Assembly (NCBI RefSeq): GCF_025151535.1
Contig: NZ_CP102288.1
Span: forward strand, 1,183,501 to 1,247,500
Length of the DNA stretch: 64,000 nucleotides
Reading direction: 5' to 3'
Source: Segatella copri DSM 18205
GTDB lineage: Bacteria > Bacteroidota > Bacteroidia > Bacteroidales > Bacteroidaceae
The number at the start of each line of letters is the position of its first letter. The stretch's first letter is position 1. This document shows positions 1 through 9,202 of this stretch, piece after piece. The notes under the pieces were generated by a model. It saw nothing but the letters and a program-made list of their open reading frames with translations, made no database searches and was not told where the DNA came from. Position numbers and translations under genes: made by a program.

Positions 1-407
1 AAGCGATGGAAGACAGCATCCGTATGGCTAAAACTGCAGAAGCAGTAAAACTGGCTGAAAATTCGGATGAGGAAAGTGCTAGCGCTGAAAAAGCTAAGCA
101 GACTGAAGCAAAAGCTAAGGCAGAAGCAAAAGAAAAGGCTAAAGATAAAGCCGAAGAAAAGGCTACTTCGAAAATAGCATCATCCCAGTATGATAAGGAT
201 GCTCGCGTACGCACGGGAGCTTACCGAATCATAGGAGTTGCCCAGACCGTTACGGTTGGCGCCGGTCAGACCCTCGAACAGATCAGCACCCGCTATTTAG
301 GTTCCGGCATGGAATGCTACGTAGAAGCCCTGAATGGTACAAGCACCGTAAAGGCCGGACAGAAAATCAAGATTCCGAAACTGGAATTGAAGAAGAAAAA
401 GAAATAA
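1..407 (+). CDS. LysM-domain protein, C-terminal part (5' end outside window)
   Basis: The reading frame is open to the left edge of the window, so the ATG at 6 is probably internal and only the C-terminal part of about 134 residues is visible. A Lys/Ala/Glu-rich, charged, probably coiled or disordered linker (residues 20-60) leads into a LysM-like module (about residues 72-125, with TVGAGQTLEQIS and a closing AGQKIKIP). LysM modules usually bind peptidoglycan. The protein ends in a run of lysines. I cannot tell what the missing N-terminal part is. Confidence 0.7.
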   Translation, partial: AMEDSIRMAKTAEAVKLAENSDEESASAEKAKQTEAKAKAEAKEKAKDKAEEKATSKIASSQYDKDARVRTGAYRIIGVAQTVTVGAGQTLEQISTRYLGSGMECYVEALNGTSTVKAGQKIKIPKLELKKKKK

Positions 408-425
408 AAAATACAAAACAAAAAA

Positions 426-467
426 TCGCCCTGTAAGAGCAAATATAATTTTGCACTTACAGGGCGA
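426..467 (-). terminator. Rho-independent terminator of the radA-queC-tlpA strand
   Basis: Two perfect 12-base arms (TCGCCCTGTAAG and CTTACAGGGCGA) flank an 18-base loop. On the minus strand the stem is followed by a run of T, so it fits the end of the thioredoxin-family gene. It may also stop transcripts of the convergent LysM gene. Confidence 0.8.
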
Positions 468-485
468 CATTGTTTTATGTTAACA

Positions 486-1610
486 TTACTTGCCCAACAC
501 TTCATCAAGCAATGTGTAGAAAGCAGGATCCTCACCAACGATGGTCTTGATTATCTTACCGTTAGCATCAATCACAATCTTTGTAGGGAAGCCCTGAACA
601 GCGTAGTCGATGAGAACCTTGCTGTCCTTCGGATTGTAAACATGAATCCATGGCAACTGGTGCTTCTCAACAGCAGCCTTCCACTTAGCCTCTGTATCAT
701 TACAATCTACACCTAGAATTTCAAACTTACCCTTGTACTTCTCGTAATACTCCTTCATCTTAGGCATTCCCTTGATGCACCATCCGCACCATGAACCCCA
801 GAAGTCGAGAACTACAATCTTGCCGCGAAGGCTGGAAAGCTTGAAATCATTTCCCTTAATATCCTTCAGCGTGAAGTCAGGAGCCTCAACACCGGCAGCC
901 TGCACCTTCTTAGCCTTCTCCTCAGCCTCAGCACGCTTCTTAGCCATATCAATCATTGGCTGGTAGAAAGCCTTCATTCTGCCGTTCTTCACATTTTCAG
1001 AGAGCAAGCCCAGCAGTTTCTCCATCTTGCTGACATCATCAAACTGCTCTATGATAGTAGCACAAGCCTCATAATCAGGATGCTGTTTTACGAAATCGAA
1101 TATCTTATCGTCCTTTGCCTTTTGCAGGGCAGGAGCCTTCTGCTCATACTCTGCCATGATGGTCTGCTGGGTCTCACCATTCTTGATTCTCTGGTTCAGG
1201 GAAGCTTCGTAATCTCTCAACTCCTTATTAGCATTCTCCAGCAGAACATCTACTTCATGATACTGCTGATAGAACTTAGAACCCAAAATATCAAAGCGGG
1301 TCTTTGCATCGCCCTTAACTTCAGCCTTCTCGCCAGGAACACAAGGCAGGTTGAACATAAACTGACCTGCACCACGATAAGCTTCAGGTGAGAGGAAAAC
1401 GTATCCTGCTGCCTTATCAAGGTTTGCAGAATAGGTAAACTTGCCATTCTTCACCAAAACCGTATCCATCTTAACATTTCTGCCCTTGTAAACAAGTACA
1501 GAATCGGAATTGAAATTCTTCAAATCCACCTTCAACTGGAAGTTGCTCTTCTGAGCCATTGCAACAGTTGATGCAAGCATCAACGCTGCAGATAAAAACG
1601 CTGTTTTCAT
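486..1610 (-). CDS. TlpA-like thiol:disulfide oxidoreductase with DUF4369-type N-terminus
   Basis: This 374-aa exported protein has a signal peptide (residues 1-20, ending AMAQ). An N-terminal domain of the DUF4369 kind, common in Bacteroidota, covers about residues 22-120. A charged helical linker (120-235) leads to a C-terminal AhpC/TSA-thioredoxin fold (about 240-374) with active site WCGWC (Cys275, Cys278) and a later GFPT cis-proline loop. The family reduces or exchanges disulfides in envelope proteins; the specific partner is not evident. It lies 75 bases after queC on the same strand and is probably the last gene of a radA-queC-tlpA run. The start is the ATG that begins the signal peptide. 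Confidence 0.88.
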   Translation of the reverse strand: MKTAFLSAALMLASTVAMAQKSNFQLKVDLKNFNSDSVLVYKGRNVKMDTVLVKNGKFTYSANLDKAAGYVFLSPEAYRGAGQFMFNLPCVPGEKAEVKGDAKTRFDILGSKFYQQYHEVDVLLENANKELRDYEASLNQRIKNGETQQTIMAEYEQKAPALQKAKDDKIFDFVKQHPDYEACATIIEQFDDVSKMEKLLGLLSENVKNGRMKAFYQPMIDMAKKRAEAEEKAKKVQAAGVEAPDFTLKDIKGNDFKLSSLRGKIVVLDFWGSWCGWCIKGMPKMKEYYEKYKGKFEILGVDCNDTEAKWKAAVEKHQLPWIHVYNPKDSKVLIDYAVQGFPTKIVIDANGKIIKTIVGEDPAFYTLLDEVLGK

Positions 1611-1685
1611 TTTCTTTTATTATATTTATTCTGATTACACCTTATTATATATAGGGAACGAAGAACGCCTGATTCGTCGTCATCC

Positions 1686-2339
1686 TTATTCTTCATACTC
1701 AGTAGTATCTTCAATACCCGCCTCGGCCAAAGCCTCCTTGCGCTCAACGCAGGTTCCGCATTTGCCACAATGCTTCTCACCGCCCTTATAGCAGCTCCAG
1801 GTTTCAGCATAGTCAATGCCCAACTTCTTACCTATCTCAGCAATCTGCCCTTTGGTAATATTCGTATAAGGAGCCACCACGCGCACATCAACAAACGTAC
1901 CTGCTTCAGCAGCCTCATCTATCGCCTTGATAAACTCCGGACGGCAGTCTGGGTAAATCGTATGATCGCCACCATGGTTAGCAATGAAAACTTTCTTCAG
2001 ATTATTACTCTCAGCAATGCCGATGGCAATGCTCAGCATGATTCCATTACGGAAAGGAACCACCGTACTCTTCATATTATCATCAGCATAATGCCCCTCA
2101 GGAATCGCATCGGCACCTTCAAGAAGAGAGCTCTTGAAATACTGATGCATGAAACCCAAATCTATCGTAATATGCTTGATTCCCAAACGCTCACAATGCA
2201 TCTTGGCGAAAGGAATTTCACGCTCGTTATGATTACTTCCATAGTTAAAACTAATGCCGAGTGCAATCTCGTCTTTCTTATCGTAGAGCAACGTGATGCT
2301 ATCCATGCCACCGCTCACAATGATTACTGAATCCTTCAT
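1686..2339 (-). CDS. queC: 7-cyano-7-deazaguanine synthase QueC
   Basis: QueC converts 7-carboxy-7-deazaguanine to preQ0 using ATP and ammonia, in queuosine synthesis. The 217-aa protein has the PP-loop SGGMDS at residues 9-14 and four zinc-binding cysteines near the C-terminus (183, 191, 194, 197 in the CYKGGEKHCGKCGTC stretch), as expected for the family. Length is normal. It follows radA by 38 bases on the same strand. No other queuosine genes are in the window. Start is an ATG directly before the first beta strand, which is usual. Confidence 0.95.
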   Translation of the reverse strand: MKDSVIIVSGGMDSITLLYDKKDEIALGISFNYGSNHNEREIPFAKMHCERLGIKHITIDLGFMHQYFKSSLLEGADAIPEGHYADDNMKSTVVPFRNGIMLSIAIGIAESNNLKKVFIANHGGDHTIYPDCRPEFIKAIDEAAEAGTFVDVRVVAPYTNITKGQIAEIGKKLGIDYAETWSCYKGGEKHCGKCGTCVERKEALAEAGIEDTTEYEE

Positions 2340-2377
2340 TTTACTTTGATTTTTGAACTGTATGATTACTTTTTACT

Positions 2378-3862
2378 TCACCCGAACAGGCAGCGGAATG
2401 CTTCTTCCACCTTCCTTACGGGATGAATTTCTATCTTATATTTCTTATGGTCGAAACCATGATTGTTGTACTTCGGGATGATGATGTGCTGGAATCCCAG
2501 TTTTTCAGCCTCAGCAATACGCTGCTCGATGCGGCTCACCGGACGGACTTCACCGCTCAGACCTACCTCGCCTGCCATACACCAACCTTGCTCGATAGGC
2601 GTGTCAACATTGCTGCTCAATACGGCTGCCAACACACTCAAGTCCATGGCAGGATCGGTTACTCTCAATCCTCCGGCAATATTCAGGAACACGTCCTTCT
2701 GCATCAGCTTGAACCCCACACGTTTCTCTAGAACCGCCAGGAGCATGTTCAAACGGCGCTGGTCAAAACCAGTTGCCGAACGCTGCGGAGTTCCATAGGC
2801 TGCTGTTGAAACCAAAGCCTGCGTTTCCACCAGGAACGGGCGTACACCCTCAATGGCAGCACTGATGGCAACACCCGAAAGCCCGTCATGATCTTCAGTA
2901 AGCAGCAACTCCGAAGGATTGCTCACCTGTCGGAGTCCGCCTTGCATCATCTCGTAGATTCCCAACTCAGAAGTACTTCCGAATCGGTTTTTGATGCTTC
3001 TCAAGATGCGGTACATGTAATGCTGGTCGCCCTCAAACTGAATCACCGTATCTACGATGTGCTCCAGAATCTTTGGTCCGGCAAGCGTTCCCTCCTTATT
3101 AATATGTCCTATCAGAATAACCGGAATGCCACTCGTCTTGGCAAATCGGAGCAGGGAGGCTGCACACTCGCGAACTTGGGAAACAGAACCCGGCGAACTG
3201 TCTACTTCTTCCGCAGCAATGGTTTGGATAGAATCTATAACTATCAGCTGTGGAGCCACTTCCTGAATATGACTGAAGATTTTCTCCAACTGCGTTTCAC
3301 AGAGAACCGTAATATGATCAAAGGCTCCTTCTGATGAAAGAGAAGCCGTTTTCAGAGTGTCTGCAGAAGAACCCTCTCTGAGCATCGCCTGTCCTTTAGC
3401 CAACCGGTCAGCACGGAGTTTAATCTGATGAGCACTTTCCTCTCCGCTCACATACAGGATGCGGCGGTCAGTCATGTTCAGAATAGTCTGCAAGGTGAGC
3501 GTACTCTTACCGATTCCCGGTTCACCGCCCAGGAGCGTAATGCTGCCAGGAACCATTCCGCCACCCAGCACACGGTTCAGCTCCTCGTCCCTCATATCGA
3601 TGCGCGGTTCATCAATCGCAGAAATATCGCGAAGTTTCATCGGCGCAGCGTCGTGCTCGCTGTGCTGCCCGCCAAACATCGTGGCAGCTCCACCATGACG
3701 CATGGTCATTACGGCATTCTTCGCAGCCTGCGATCCGGAATCAGCAGCAATACGAATTTCCTTAAATGTATTCCATTGTCCGCAGCTAGGACATTTGCCC
3801 ATCCATTTGGCACTTTCCTGTCCGCAATTGCTGCACACAAAAGCAATCTTATCTTTCGCCAT
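2378..3862 (-). CDS. radA: DNA repair protein RadA/Sms
   Basis: RadA is a RecA-like, DnaB-like ring ATPase that processes recombination intermediates by branch migration. The 494-aa protein shows an N-terminal C4 zinc finger (Cys10, 13, 24, 27), Walker A GGEPGIGKST (about 112-121), the RadA signature KNRFGS near residue 290 and a C-terminal Lon-protease-like domain. All key elements are present. It is the first gene of a leftward run (radA-queC-tlpA) and has a strong promoter just upstream. Confidence 0.97.
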   Translation of the reverse strand: MAKDKIAFVCSNCGQESAKWMGKCPSCGQWNTFKEIRIAADSGSQAAKNAVMTMRHGGAATMFGGQHSEHDAAPMKLRDISAIDEPRIDMRDEELNRVLGGGMVPGSITLLGGEPGIGKSTLTLQTILNMTDRRILYVSGEESAHQIKLRADRLAKGQAMLREGSSADTLKTASLSSEGAFDHITVLCETQLEKIFSHIQEVAPQLIVIDSIQTIAAEEVDSSPGSVSQVRECAASLLRFAKTSGIPVILIGHINKEGTLAGPKILEHIVDTVIQFEGDQHYMYRILRSIKNRFGSTSELGIYEMMQGGLRQVSNPSELLLTEDHDGLSGVAISAAIEGVRPFLVETQALVSTAAYGTPQRSATGFDQRRLNMLLAVLEKRVGFKLMQKDVFLNIAGGLRVTDPAMDLSVLAAVLSSNVDTPIEQGWCMAGEVGLSGEVRPVSRIEQRIAEAEKLGFQHIIIPKYNNHGFDHKKYKIEIHPVRKVEEAFRCLFG

Positions 3863-3900
3863 TTTATCTCATTTATATGTAATAACGTTTTAACTGCGCA

Positions 3901-3932
3901 CAAAGGTACTATTTATTATCGAAAAATCCAAA
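3901..3932 (-). promoter_or_regulatory. Bacteroidota promoter for radA
   Basis: On the minus strand TTTG (3932-3929) is followed after 20 bases by TACCTTTG (3908-3901), a perfect match to the Bacteroidota consensus. Transcription would start about 35 bases before the radA ATG. Confidence 0.8.
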
Positions 3933-4080
3933 AAAAAAGTAATTTGTTAAGAATATATTTCATTTCTCTCCATTTTGTTTAACAAATCAGGCAGAAGGAA
4001 GCGCAAAACACGAATTTTGCAAACCCGATATAGCAAACAGACGATTTCATCTACTAAAAATCATAAAAACCGCTACTATA

Positions 4081-4113
4081 TTTTGCTGAATCAAATATAA
4101 TTTGTATCTTTGC
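4081..4113 (+). promoter_or_regulatory. Bacteroidota promoter for pgk
   Basis: TTTTG (4081-4085) is followed after 19 bases by TATCTTTG (4105-4112). The resulting leader to the pgk start at 4186 is about 70 bases, AT-rich and without obvious structure. Confidence 0.75.
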
Positions 4114-4185
4114 CTTCGGTTTTTGAAACCAGCAGAAAGGTTTAGAACAATAAATTAGTACATAAACTAAATAAAATTTGGTAAA

Positions 4186-5433
4186 ATGAAAATTGAAGAT
4201 TTTAACTTTGCCGGTCACAAGGCAATCGTGCGCGTTGACTTCAACGTGCCATTGGATGAAAATGGTAATGTAACAGACGACACTCGTATCCGCGGTGCCC
4301 TTCCTACATTGAAGAAGGTACTTGCAGACGGCGGCGCGCTCATCATGATGAGCCACATGGGTAAGCCAAAGGGCAAGGTTAAACCAGAGCTTTCTCTCTC
4401 TCAGATTGTTAAGAACGTATCAGACGCTCTCGGCGTAGACGTTAAGTTCGCTAAGGACTGCGGTAACGCTGATGCTGAGGCAGCTGCCTTGAGGCCAGGT
4501 GAGGCTCTCTTGCTCGAGAACCTCCGCTTCTATCCAGAAGAGGAAGGCAAGCCAGTTGGCGTTGAGAAGGGTACTCCAGAATTCGATGCTGCTAAGGCTG
4601 AGATGAAGGAGCGTCAGAAGAAGTTCGCTGCTAAGTTGGCTTCTTACGCTGACGTATATGTAATGGACGCATTCGGTACAGCTCACCGCAAGCACGCTTC
4701 TACAGCTGTCATCGCTGATTCTTTCGACAAGGATCACAAGATGCTCGGCTTCTTGATGGAGAAGGAAGTTAAGGCTGTTGACGCAGTTCTTGGCAACATC
4801 AAGCGCCCATTCACAGCTATCATGGGTGGTTCTAAGGTTTCTACTAAGATTGGTATCATCGAGAACCTGTTGACTAAGGTTGACAACCTGATTCTCTGCG
4901 GTGGTATGACTTATACATTCTCTAAGGCTCTCGGCGGCAAGATCGGTATGTCTATCTGCGAGGATGACAAGCTCGACGTTGCTCTCGACGTAATCAAGAA
5001 GGCTAAGGAGAACGGTGTAAACCTCGTACTCGGCACAGACTCTATCTGCGGTGACGACTTCAAGAACGACTGCAATACTCAGGTTTGCCCATCTAACAAC
5101 ATCCCTGAGGGTTGGGAGGGTATGGACGCAGGTCCTGAGACTCGCAAGGCTTTCGCAGCTGCCATCAAGGGTGCCAAGACTATCCTTTGGAACGGTCCTG
5201 CAGGTGTATTCGAGTTCGACAACTTCGCTGGTGGTTCTAAGGCTATTGCTGACGCAATCGCAGAGGCTACTAAGGAAGGTGCATTCTCACTCATCGGTGG
5301 TGGTGACTCTGTAGCTTGTATCAACAAGTTCGGTTTGGCTGATCAGGTATCTTACATCTCTACAGGTGGTGGTGCTCTCCTCGAGGCTATCGAGGGTAAG
5401 GTATTGCCAGGTGTAGCAGCTATCGAGAAGTAA
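4186..5433 (+). CDS. pgk: Phosphoglycerate kinase
   Basis: Pgk transfers phosphate from 1,3-bisphosphoglycerate to ADP in glycolysis. The 415-aa protein begins with the standard N-terminal lobe ([13 protein letters not shown] about residues 16-28), has the hinge and nucleotide-binding lobe motifs ([20 protein letters not shown]) and ends with the GGGDSVA phosphate loop and STGGGA. It is monocistronic: it has its own promoter and a terminator after it. Codon use is strongly biased (TCT, GCT, AAG) as in highly expressed genes. Confidence 0.98.
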   Translation: MKIEDFNFAGHKAIVRVDFNVPLDENGNVTDDTRIRGALPTLKKVLADGGALIMMSHMGKPKGKVKPELSLSQIVKNVSDALGVDVKFAKDCGNADAEAAALRPGEALLLENLRFYPEEEGKPVGVEKGTPEFDAAKAEMKERQKKFAAKLASYADVYVMDAFGTAHRKHASTAVIADSFDKDHKMLGFLMEKEVKAVDAVLGNIKRPFTAIMGGSKVSTKIGIIENLLTKVDNLILCGGMTYTFSKALGGKIGMSICEDDKLDVALDVIKKAKENGVNLVLGTDSICGDDFKNDCNTQVCPSNNIPEGWEGMDAGPETRKAFAAAIKGAKTILWNGPAGVFEFDNFAGGSKAIADAIAEATKEGAFSLIGGGDSVACINKFGLADQVSYISTGGGALLEAIEGKVLPGVAAIEK

Positions 5434-5493
5434 TCTTATGTTTAAAAGAAAGCCATTTGAAAAAGGGCTTGATTTTTTACAAGAAAAAATAGG

Positions 5494-5527
5494 TTGGAGG
5501 GCATCCTATGCGATGTCCTCCAATTTT
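5494..5527 (+). terminator. Terminator after pgk
   Basis: A 12-base stem (5494-5505 with 5512-5523, one G-T pair, loop CTATGC) is followed by TTTT. It lies 60 bases after the pgk stop. Confidence 0.75.
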
Positions 5528-5672
5528 CAGTTTTAATTGAATCCCTAATAATCTACAGATTCTCTCTATAAACAGAACTGTATCTTTCATTTAAAACAAG
5601 CAACAGAAAACATAATTCTAAAATAATTTGGTAAACTACAGGAATATAATTTTCTGATTTTAAAACGAACAC

Positions 5673-7367
5673 ATGGATTGGATTGTTAATCTCTTCGCCA
5701 ATACCGAGTCGGTGGCTCACATCGCCCTACTCTACGCTATCGTGATAGCTATTGGTGTTTACCTCGGAAAGATAAAGATTGGCGGCATTTCATTAGGTGT
5801 CACCTTCGTTCTCTTCGCAGGTATTTTGGCTGGCCACGTTGGCTTCACCGGCCCAAAGGAAATTCTCACTTTCGTGCAAGACTTCGGCCTGATCCTCTTC
5901 GTCTTCATGATTGGTCTCCAGGTAGGACCTGGCTTCTTCGAGAGTTTCAAGAAAGGTGGTGTTACGCTCAACATGCTTTCGGCTAGCGCTATTTTACTCA
6001 ACATCCTCGTGATGTTTGGTTGCTATTATCTCTTCTTTGATACGAGCAACCCTAACAACCTGCCTATGATGGTAGGTACTCTCTATGGTGCGGTTACCAA
6101 TACTCCGGGTCTTGGTGCTGCCAACGAGGCTTTGCTTAGCGTCTTCCCTAATGGGGCTCCAAGTATTGCCAACGGTTATGCTTGTGCTTATCCTCTTGGT
6201 GTAGTGGGCATTATTGGTGCTACTATCCTTATCAAGTACATCTGTAAGATTAATACTGCTGATGAGGAAGAACAGCTTAACGAAGAAGATGCTGCCAACC
6301 CACACGCTAAGGCCCATAACATGCACTTGCGCGTGGAAAATGCTTATATTACAGGCAGAACGCTGAGAGAAGTTTCTGAGTTCTTGAACCGTGACATTGT
6401 ATGTTCACGACTGCTCCACAATGGCGAGGTGAGCATTCCTAACAGCAAGACTAAGTTTGAGGTTGGAGACGAATTGCTCGTTGTATGTGCAGAGGCTGAT
6501 GCTGAAGCCATCAAGGCTTTTATCGGACCAGAGATTGAAGCTGAATGGGACCGCGAGAAGGATGAAGTACAGCATTTTGTTTCTCGCCGTATCATCGTTA
6601 CCCGTCCGGAAATGAACGGTAAGACCTTGGGTAAGATGCACTTCTCCAGCGTATACGGCGTTAACGTAACCCGTATTTCCCGTCAGGGAATGGACATTTT
6701 TGCAGGCAGAAACCACCACTTCCACGTAGGTGATAAGATTCTGGTTGTAGGCCCTGAAGAGAATGTGAACCGTGTGGCTGAAATCATGGGTAACTCTGTA
6801 AAGCGCCTCGATGCGCCTAACATTGCCACTATCTTCGTAGGCATTATGGTAGGTATTATCTTCGGTTCTCTCCCATTTGCCATTCCGGGAATGCCGGTGC
6901 CTTTGAAGTTGGGTATTGCCGGAGGTCCGCTTATCATCGCCATCCTCATCGGCCGTTTCGGCTATCGCATGAAGCTGGTAACTTATACGACGACTTCGGC
7001 TAATATGATGCTGCGAGAAATAGGACTTGTACTCTTCCTGGCGAGTGTGGGAATCAAGGCTGGTGCCGGATTCTGGGACACAGTAGTACAGGGTGACGGT
7101 TTGAAATATGTGGGATGTGGTTTCCTCATCACCGTTATTCCTATCCTCATCATCGGTACGATTGCCCGCCTGAAGTTTAAATTCAACTACTTCACCATCA
7201 TGGGTATGCTCGCCGGTACTTACACAGACCCTCCTGCATTGGCTTATGCAAATGCTTCTTGCTCAAAGGAGGCTCCAGCTGTAGGATACTCTACGGTTTA
7301 TCCATTGAGCATGTTCCTCCGTATCTTTACAGCCCAGATAGTGGTGCTGTTCTTCTGCGGAGCGTAA
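5673..7367 (+). CDS. AspT/YidE-YbjL family transporter
   Basis: This 564-aa membrane protein has two hydrophobic halves of about five helices each (roughly residues 5-195 and 390-564). Between them lie two TrkA-C-like (RCK C-terminal) regulatory modules (about 210-295 and 300-385, for example [12 protein letters not shown] and [11 protein letters not shown]). This is the architecture of the aspartate:alanine exchanger (AspT) and the YidE/YbjL proteins. The transported substrate cannot be read from sequence. It stands alone between two terminators and starts at the first ATG after the pgk terminator. Confidence 0.85.
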   Translation: MDWIVNLFANTESVAHIALLYAIVIAIGVYLGKIKIGGISLGVTFVLFAGILAGHVGFTGPKEILTFVQDFGLILFVFMIGLQVGPGFFESFKKGGVTLNMLSASAILLNILVMFGCYYLFFDTSNPNNLPMMVGTLYGAVTNTPGLGAANEALLSVFPNGAPSIANGYACAYPLGVVGIIGATILIKYICKINTADEEEQLNEEDAANPHAKAHNMHLRVENAYITGRTLREVSEFLNRDIVCSRLLHNGEVSIPNSKTKFEVGDELLVVCAEADAEAIKAFIGPEIEAEWDREKDEVQHFVSRRIIVTRPEMNGKTLGKMHFSSVYGVNVTRISRQGMDIFAGRNHHFHVGDKILVVGPEENVNRVAEIMGNSVKRLDAPNIATIFVGIMVGIIFGSLPFAIPGMPVPLKLGIAGGPLIIAILIGRFGYRMKLVTYTTTSANMMLREIGLVLFLASVGIKAGAGFWDTVVQGDGLKYVGCGFLITVIPILIIGTIARLKFKFNYFTIMGMLAGTYTDPPALAYANASCSKEAPAVGYSTVYPLSMFLRIFTAQIVVLFFCGA

Positions 7368-7417
7368 GACTTACAAATGTTAACAAAACAACTGAAAATA
7401 GTTATAAATTATAAACG

Positions 7418-7452
7418 AGGTGCACAAAGACAAAAATTTGTGCACCTTTTTT
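7418..7452 (+). terminator. Terminator after the AspT-like gene
   Basis: Perfect 11-base arms AGGTGCACAAA (7418-7428) and TTTGTGCACCT (7437-7447) are followed by a run of T. Confidence 0.85.
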
Positions 7453-7483
7453 GTTGTCTTTTCAGAAATTCTTCGTACCTTTG
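7451..7483 (+). promoter_or_regulatory. Promoter of the sodium-pump decarboxylase operon
   Basis: TTGTTG (7451-7456) is followed after 19 bases by TACCTTTG (7476-7483). It overlaps the T-run of the preceding terminator, so this operon is transcribed independently of the transporter gene. The leader is about 100 bases. Confidence 0.75.
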
Positions 7484-7590
7484 AGCACAAGAAACAAACC
7501 TAATGAATCTTCTAGGAACAGCTATCGTTCCTATATGATGCAGATTTTTTCGAAATATGAAACAATAACCCTATAAACGTTAGTAAGCGT

Positions 7591-8619
7591 ATGAAGAAAT
7601 TGGGATTTCTGATAACCATGCTAGTCATCACGTCCTTGCCCGCTTGGAGTCAAGGAGCCAAAAGTATCCGTATTACGGAGGTGATGACCGACAATCGTAC
7701 CAATCTTGTAGATGAGTACGGGCAGCACAAACCATGGGTGGAATTGAGCAATTCCTCCTTTACCACGTATAATGTACGCGGTATGTTCCTAACCACCGAC
7801 CGAAGGGTTCTCGACAAGAAAATGTCGCCTGAAGCTCGCCGACAGCTGATGTGTCCATTGCCTAACAATGAACCACGAACCACACTGGGAAGCAAGAAGA
7901 GCATTGTTATCTTCGACAGCAGTTTCTGGTACCTGGATGGCGAGAACGGACAACATTGGAAGGCAAAAAATTCTTCTAACTCGGGACCTTTTCATCTCAA
8001 TCTTATTCTACAGGAAAAGATGCCCAACTGGATAGCACTCTATGACGGAAATGCCGTTGACCTGATAGACTCCGTAAGCGTGCCAGTGTTGGCTGCCGAT
8101 GAGAGTTTTGAACTGAGCAAGGACTTCAAGACATGGGAGAAAGCCATTGCCGGATCAGTAACTCCAGGCTATCTGCCTCAAAACACAGGTTTGAGTAAAG
8201 CCCAGCAATTGAAGAAAAGCGACCCATACGGAATAGGAATCGCCGTACTTTCAATGGGAATCGTATTTGCCTGCCTTGCTCTCCTCTTCATCGTGTTCTG
8301 GTTTTTCGGAGCCTACATGAAACATAAACAGCGCATCGCCCGTGCTACAGAGAAGCACGCCACCTTATTATATAAGACAGGAAAGAAGACCATCGAGGTT
8401 ACTCAAGGCCTCAGTCATAAGACCAACGTGATTCTGAAAGATGGTTTAGAAACCAAGGGTATTGATAAGGAGATTTACATGGCAGTCATCTCCCTTGCAC
8501 TACAGGAATACCTGGAAGATGTTCATGATGTAGAATCCGGCATTATCACCATCAAGCCAAAACAGACCAGATGGAATGCTCCGAAATTCAACAACAACAA
8601 TAACAACGTTAAAATATAA
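7591..8619 (+). CDS. OadG-type decarboxylase gamma subunit with N-terminal lamin-tail-like domain
   Basis: The 342-aa protein has a signal peptide (residues 1-20, ending AWSQ), then an extracytoplasmic domain of about 170 residues that begins SIRITEVMTDNRTNLVDEYG and reads like a lamin-tail (LTD) domain. One strong membrane helix follows (about 211-236), with a basic cytoplasmic tail. The helix plus tail match the small gamma subunit (OadG) of sodium-translocating decarboxylases, which anchors the complex. A gamma subunit alone is usually under 100 aa, so the N-terminal part is an addition. It is first in an operon with a biotin carrier protein (5-base gap) and the beta subunit. The role of the added domain is unknown. 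Confidence 0.8.
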   Translation: MKKLGFLITMLVITSLPAWSQGAKSIRITEVMTDNRTNLVDEYGQHKPWVELSNSSFTTYNVRGMFLTTDRRVLDKKMSPEARRQLMCPLPNNEPRTTLGSKKSIVIFDSSFWYLDGENGQHWKAKNSSNSGPFHLNLILQEKMPNWIALYDGNAVDLIDSVSVPVLAADESFELSKDFKTWEKAIAGSVTPGYLPQNTGLSKAQQLKKSDPYGIGIAVLSMGIVFACLALLFIVFWFFGAYMKHKQRIARATEKHATLLYKTGKKTIEVTQGLSHKTNVILKDGLETKGIDKEIYMAVISLALQEYLEDVHDVESGIITIKPKQTRWNAPKFNNNNNNVKI

Positions 8620-8624
8620 AAACT

Positions 8625-9110
8625 ATGGCAAAGTACGAATATAAGGTTAAAGGCGTAGATTACGTCGTTGAAATACAGGATATTGAAGGCAATATCGCCA
8701 ATGTAACCGTGAATGGAATTCCATTCGAAGTGGAAATGAAACAGCCGGTTAAGAGCAGTAAACAGAAAGTAAAGTTAAGTGATGGACAAAACAACATTTC
8801 TGCCAGCTCTGTTACAAGCGCAGGTTCTGCCGCAGGTTCAAGTTCTGCAGCAAGTTCTGATTCTGCTTCATCAAGCAAACAGGCAACTCCTGCTGCAGGC
8901 AAAGCAGTTGTTGCCCCTCTGCCTGGCACTATCAACGAAATCAAGGTGAAAGTCGGTGACAAGGTGAACACAGGCGATACTGTTGTCGTGCTCGAAGCCA
9001 TGAAGATGCAGAACAACATCGATGCAGAAACTTCAGGAACCATTACCAGCATCAACGTGAACAAAGGAGATGCAGTAATGGAAGGAGACACGCTTGTAAC
9101 AATCGCATAA
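8625..9110 (+). CDS. Biotin carboxyl carrier protein of the decarboxylase
   Basis: The 161-aa protein ends in a biotinyl domain (about residues 90-161) with the biotinylation motif EAMKMQ; the acceptor is Lys127. A Ser/Ala-rich flexible linker (about 62-92) separates it from an N-terminal beta-rich segment. It carries the carboxyl group from the carboxyltransferase to the membrane beta subunit. The neighbours OadG-like and OadB-like show it belongs to a sodium-pumping acyl-CoA (probably methylmalonyl-CoA) decarboxylase rather than acetyl-CoA carboxylase. Confidence 0.92.
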   Translation: MAKYEYKVKGVDYVVEIQDIEGNIANVTVNGIPFEVEMKQPVKSSKQKVKLSDGQNNISASSVTSAGSAAGSSSAASSDSASSSKQATPAAGKAVVAPLPGTINEIKVKVGDKVNTGDTVVVLEAMKMQNNIDAETSGTITSINVNKGDAVMEGDTLVTIA

Positions 9111-9202
9111 TAAGCTGTTTAGACAAAAGCTAATGATTACTCTTCCAATCAAAAGACTAATCATAAAGTTCAATGTTTAACTTTCAAAGTTCAAAGTAAA
9201 TT

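Noticed and set aside
5434-5672. Riboswitch before the AspT-like gene
   Set aside because: The only clear structure is the pgk terminator; nothing matches a known riboswitch core.
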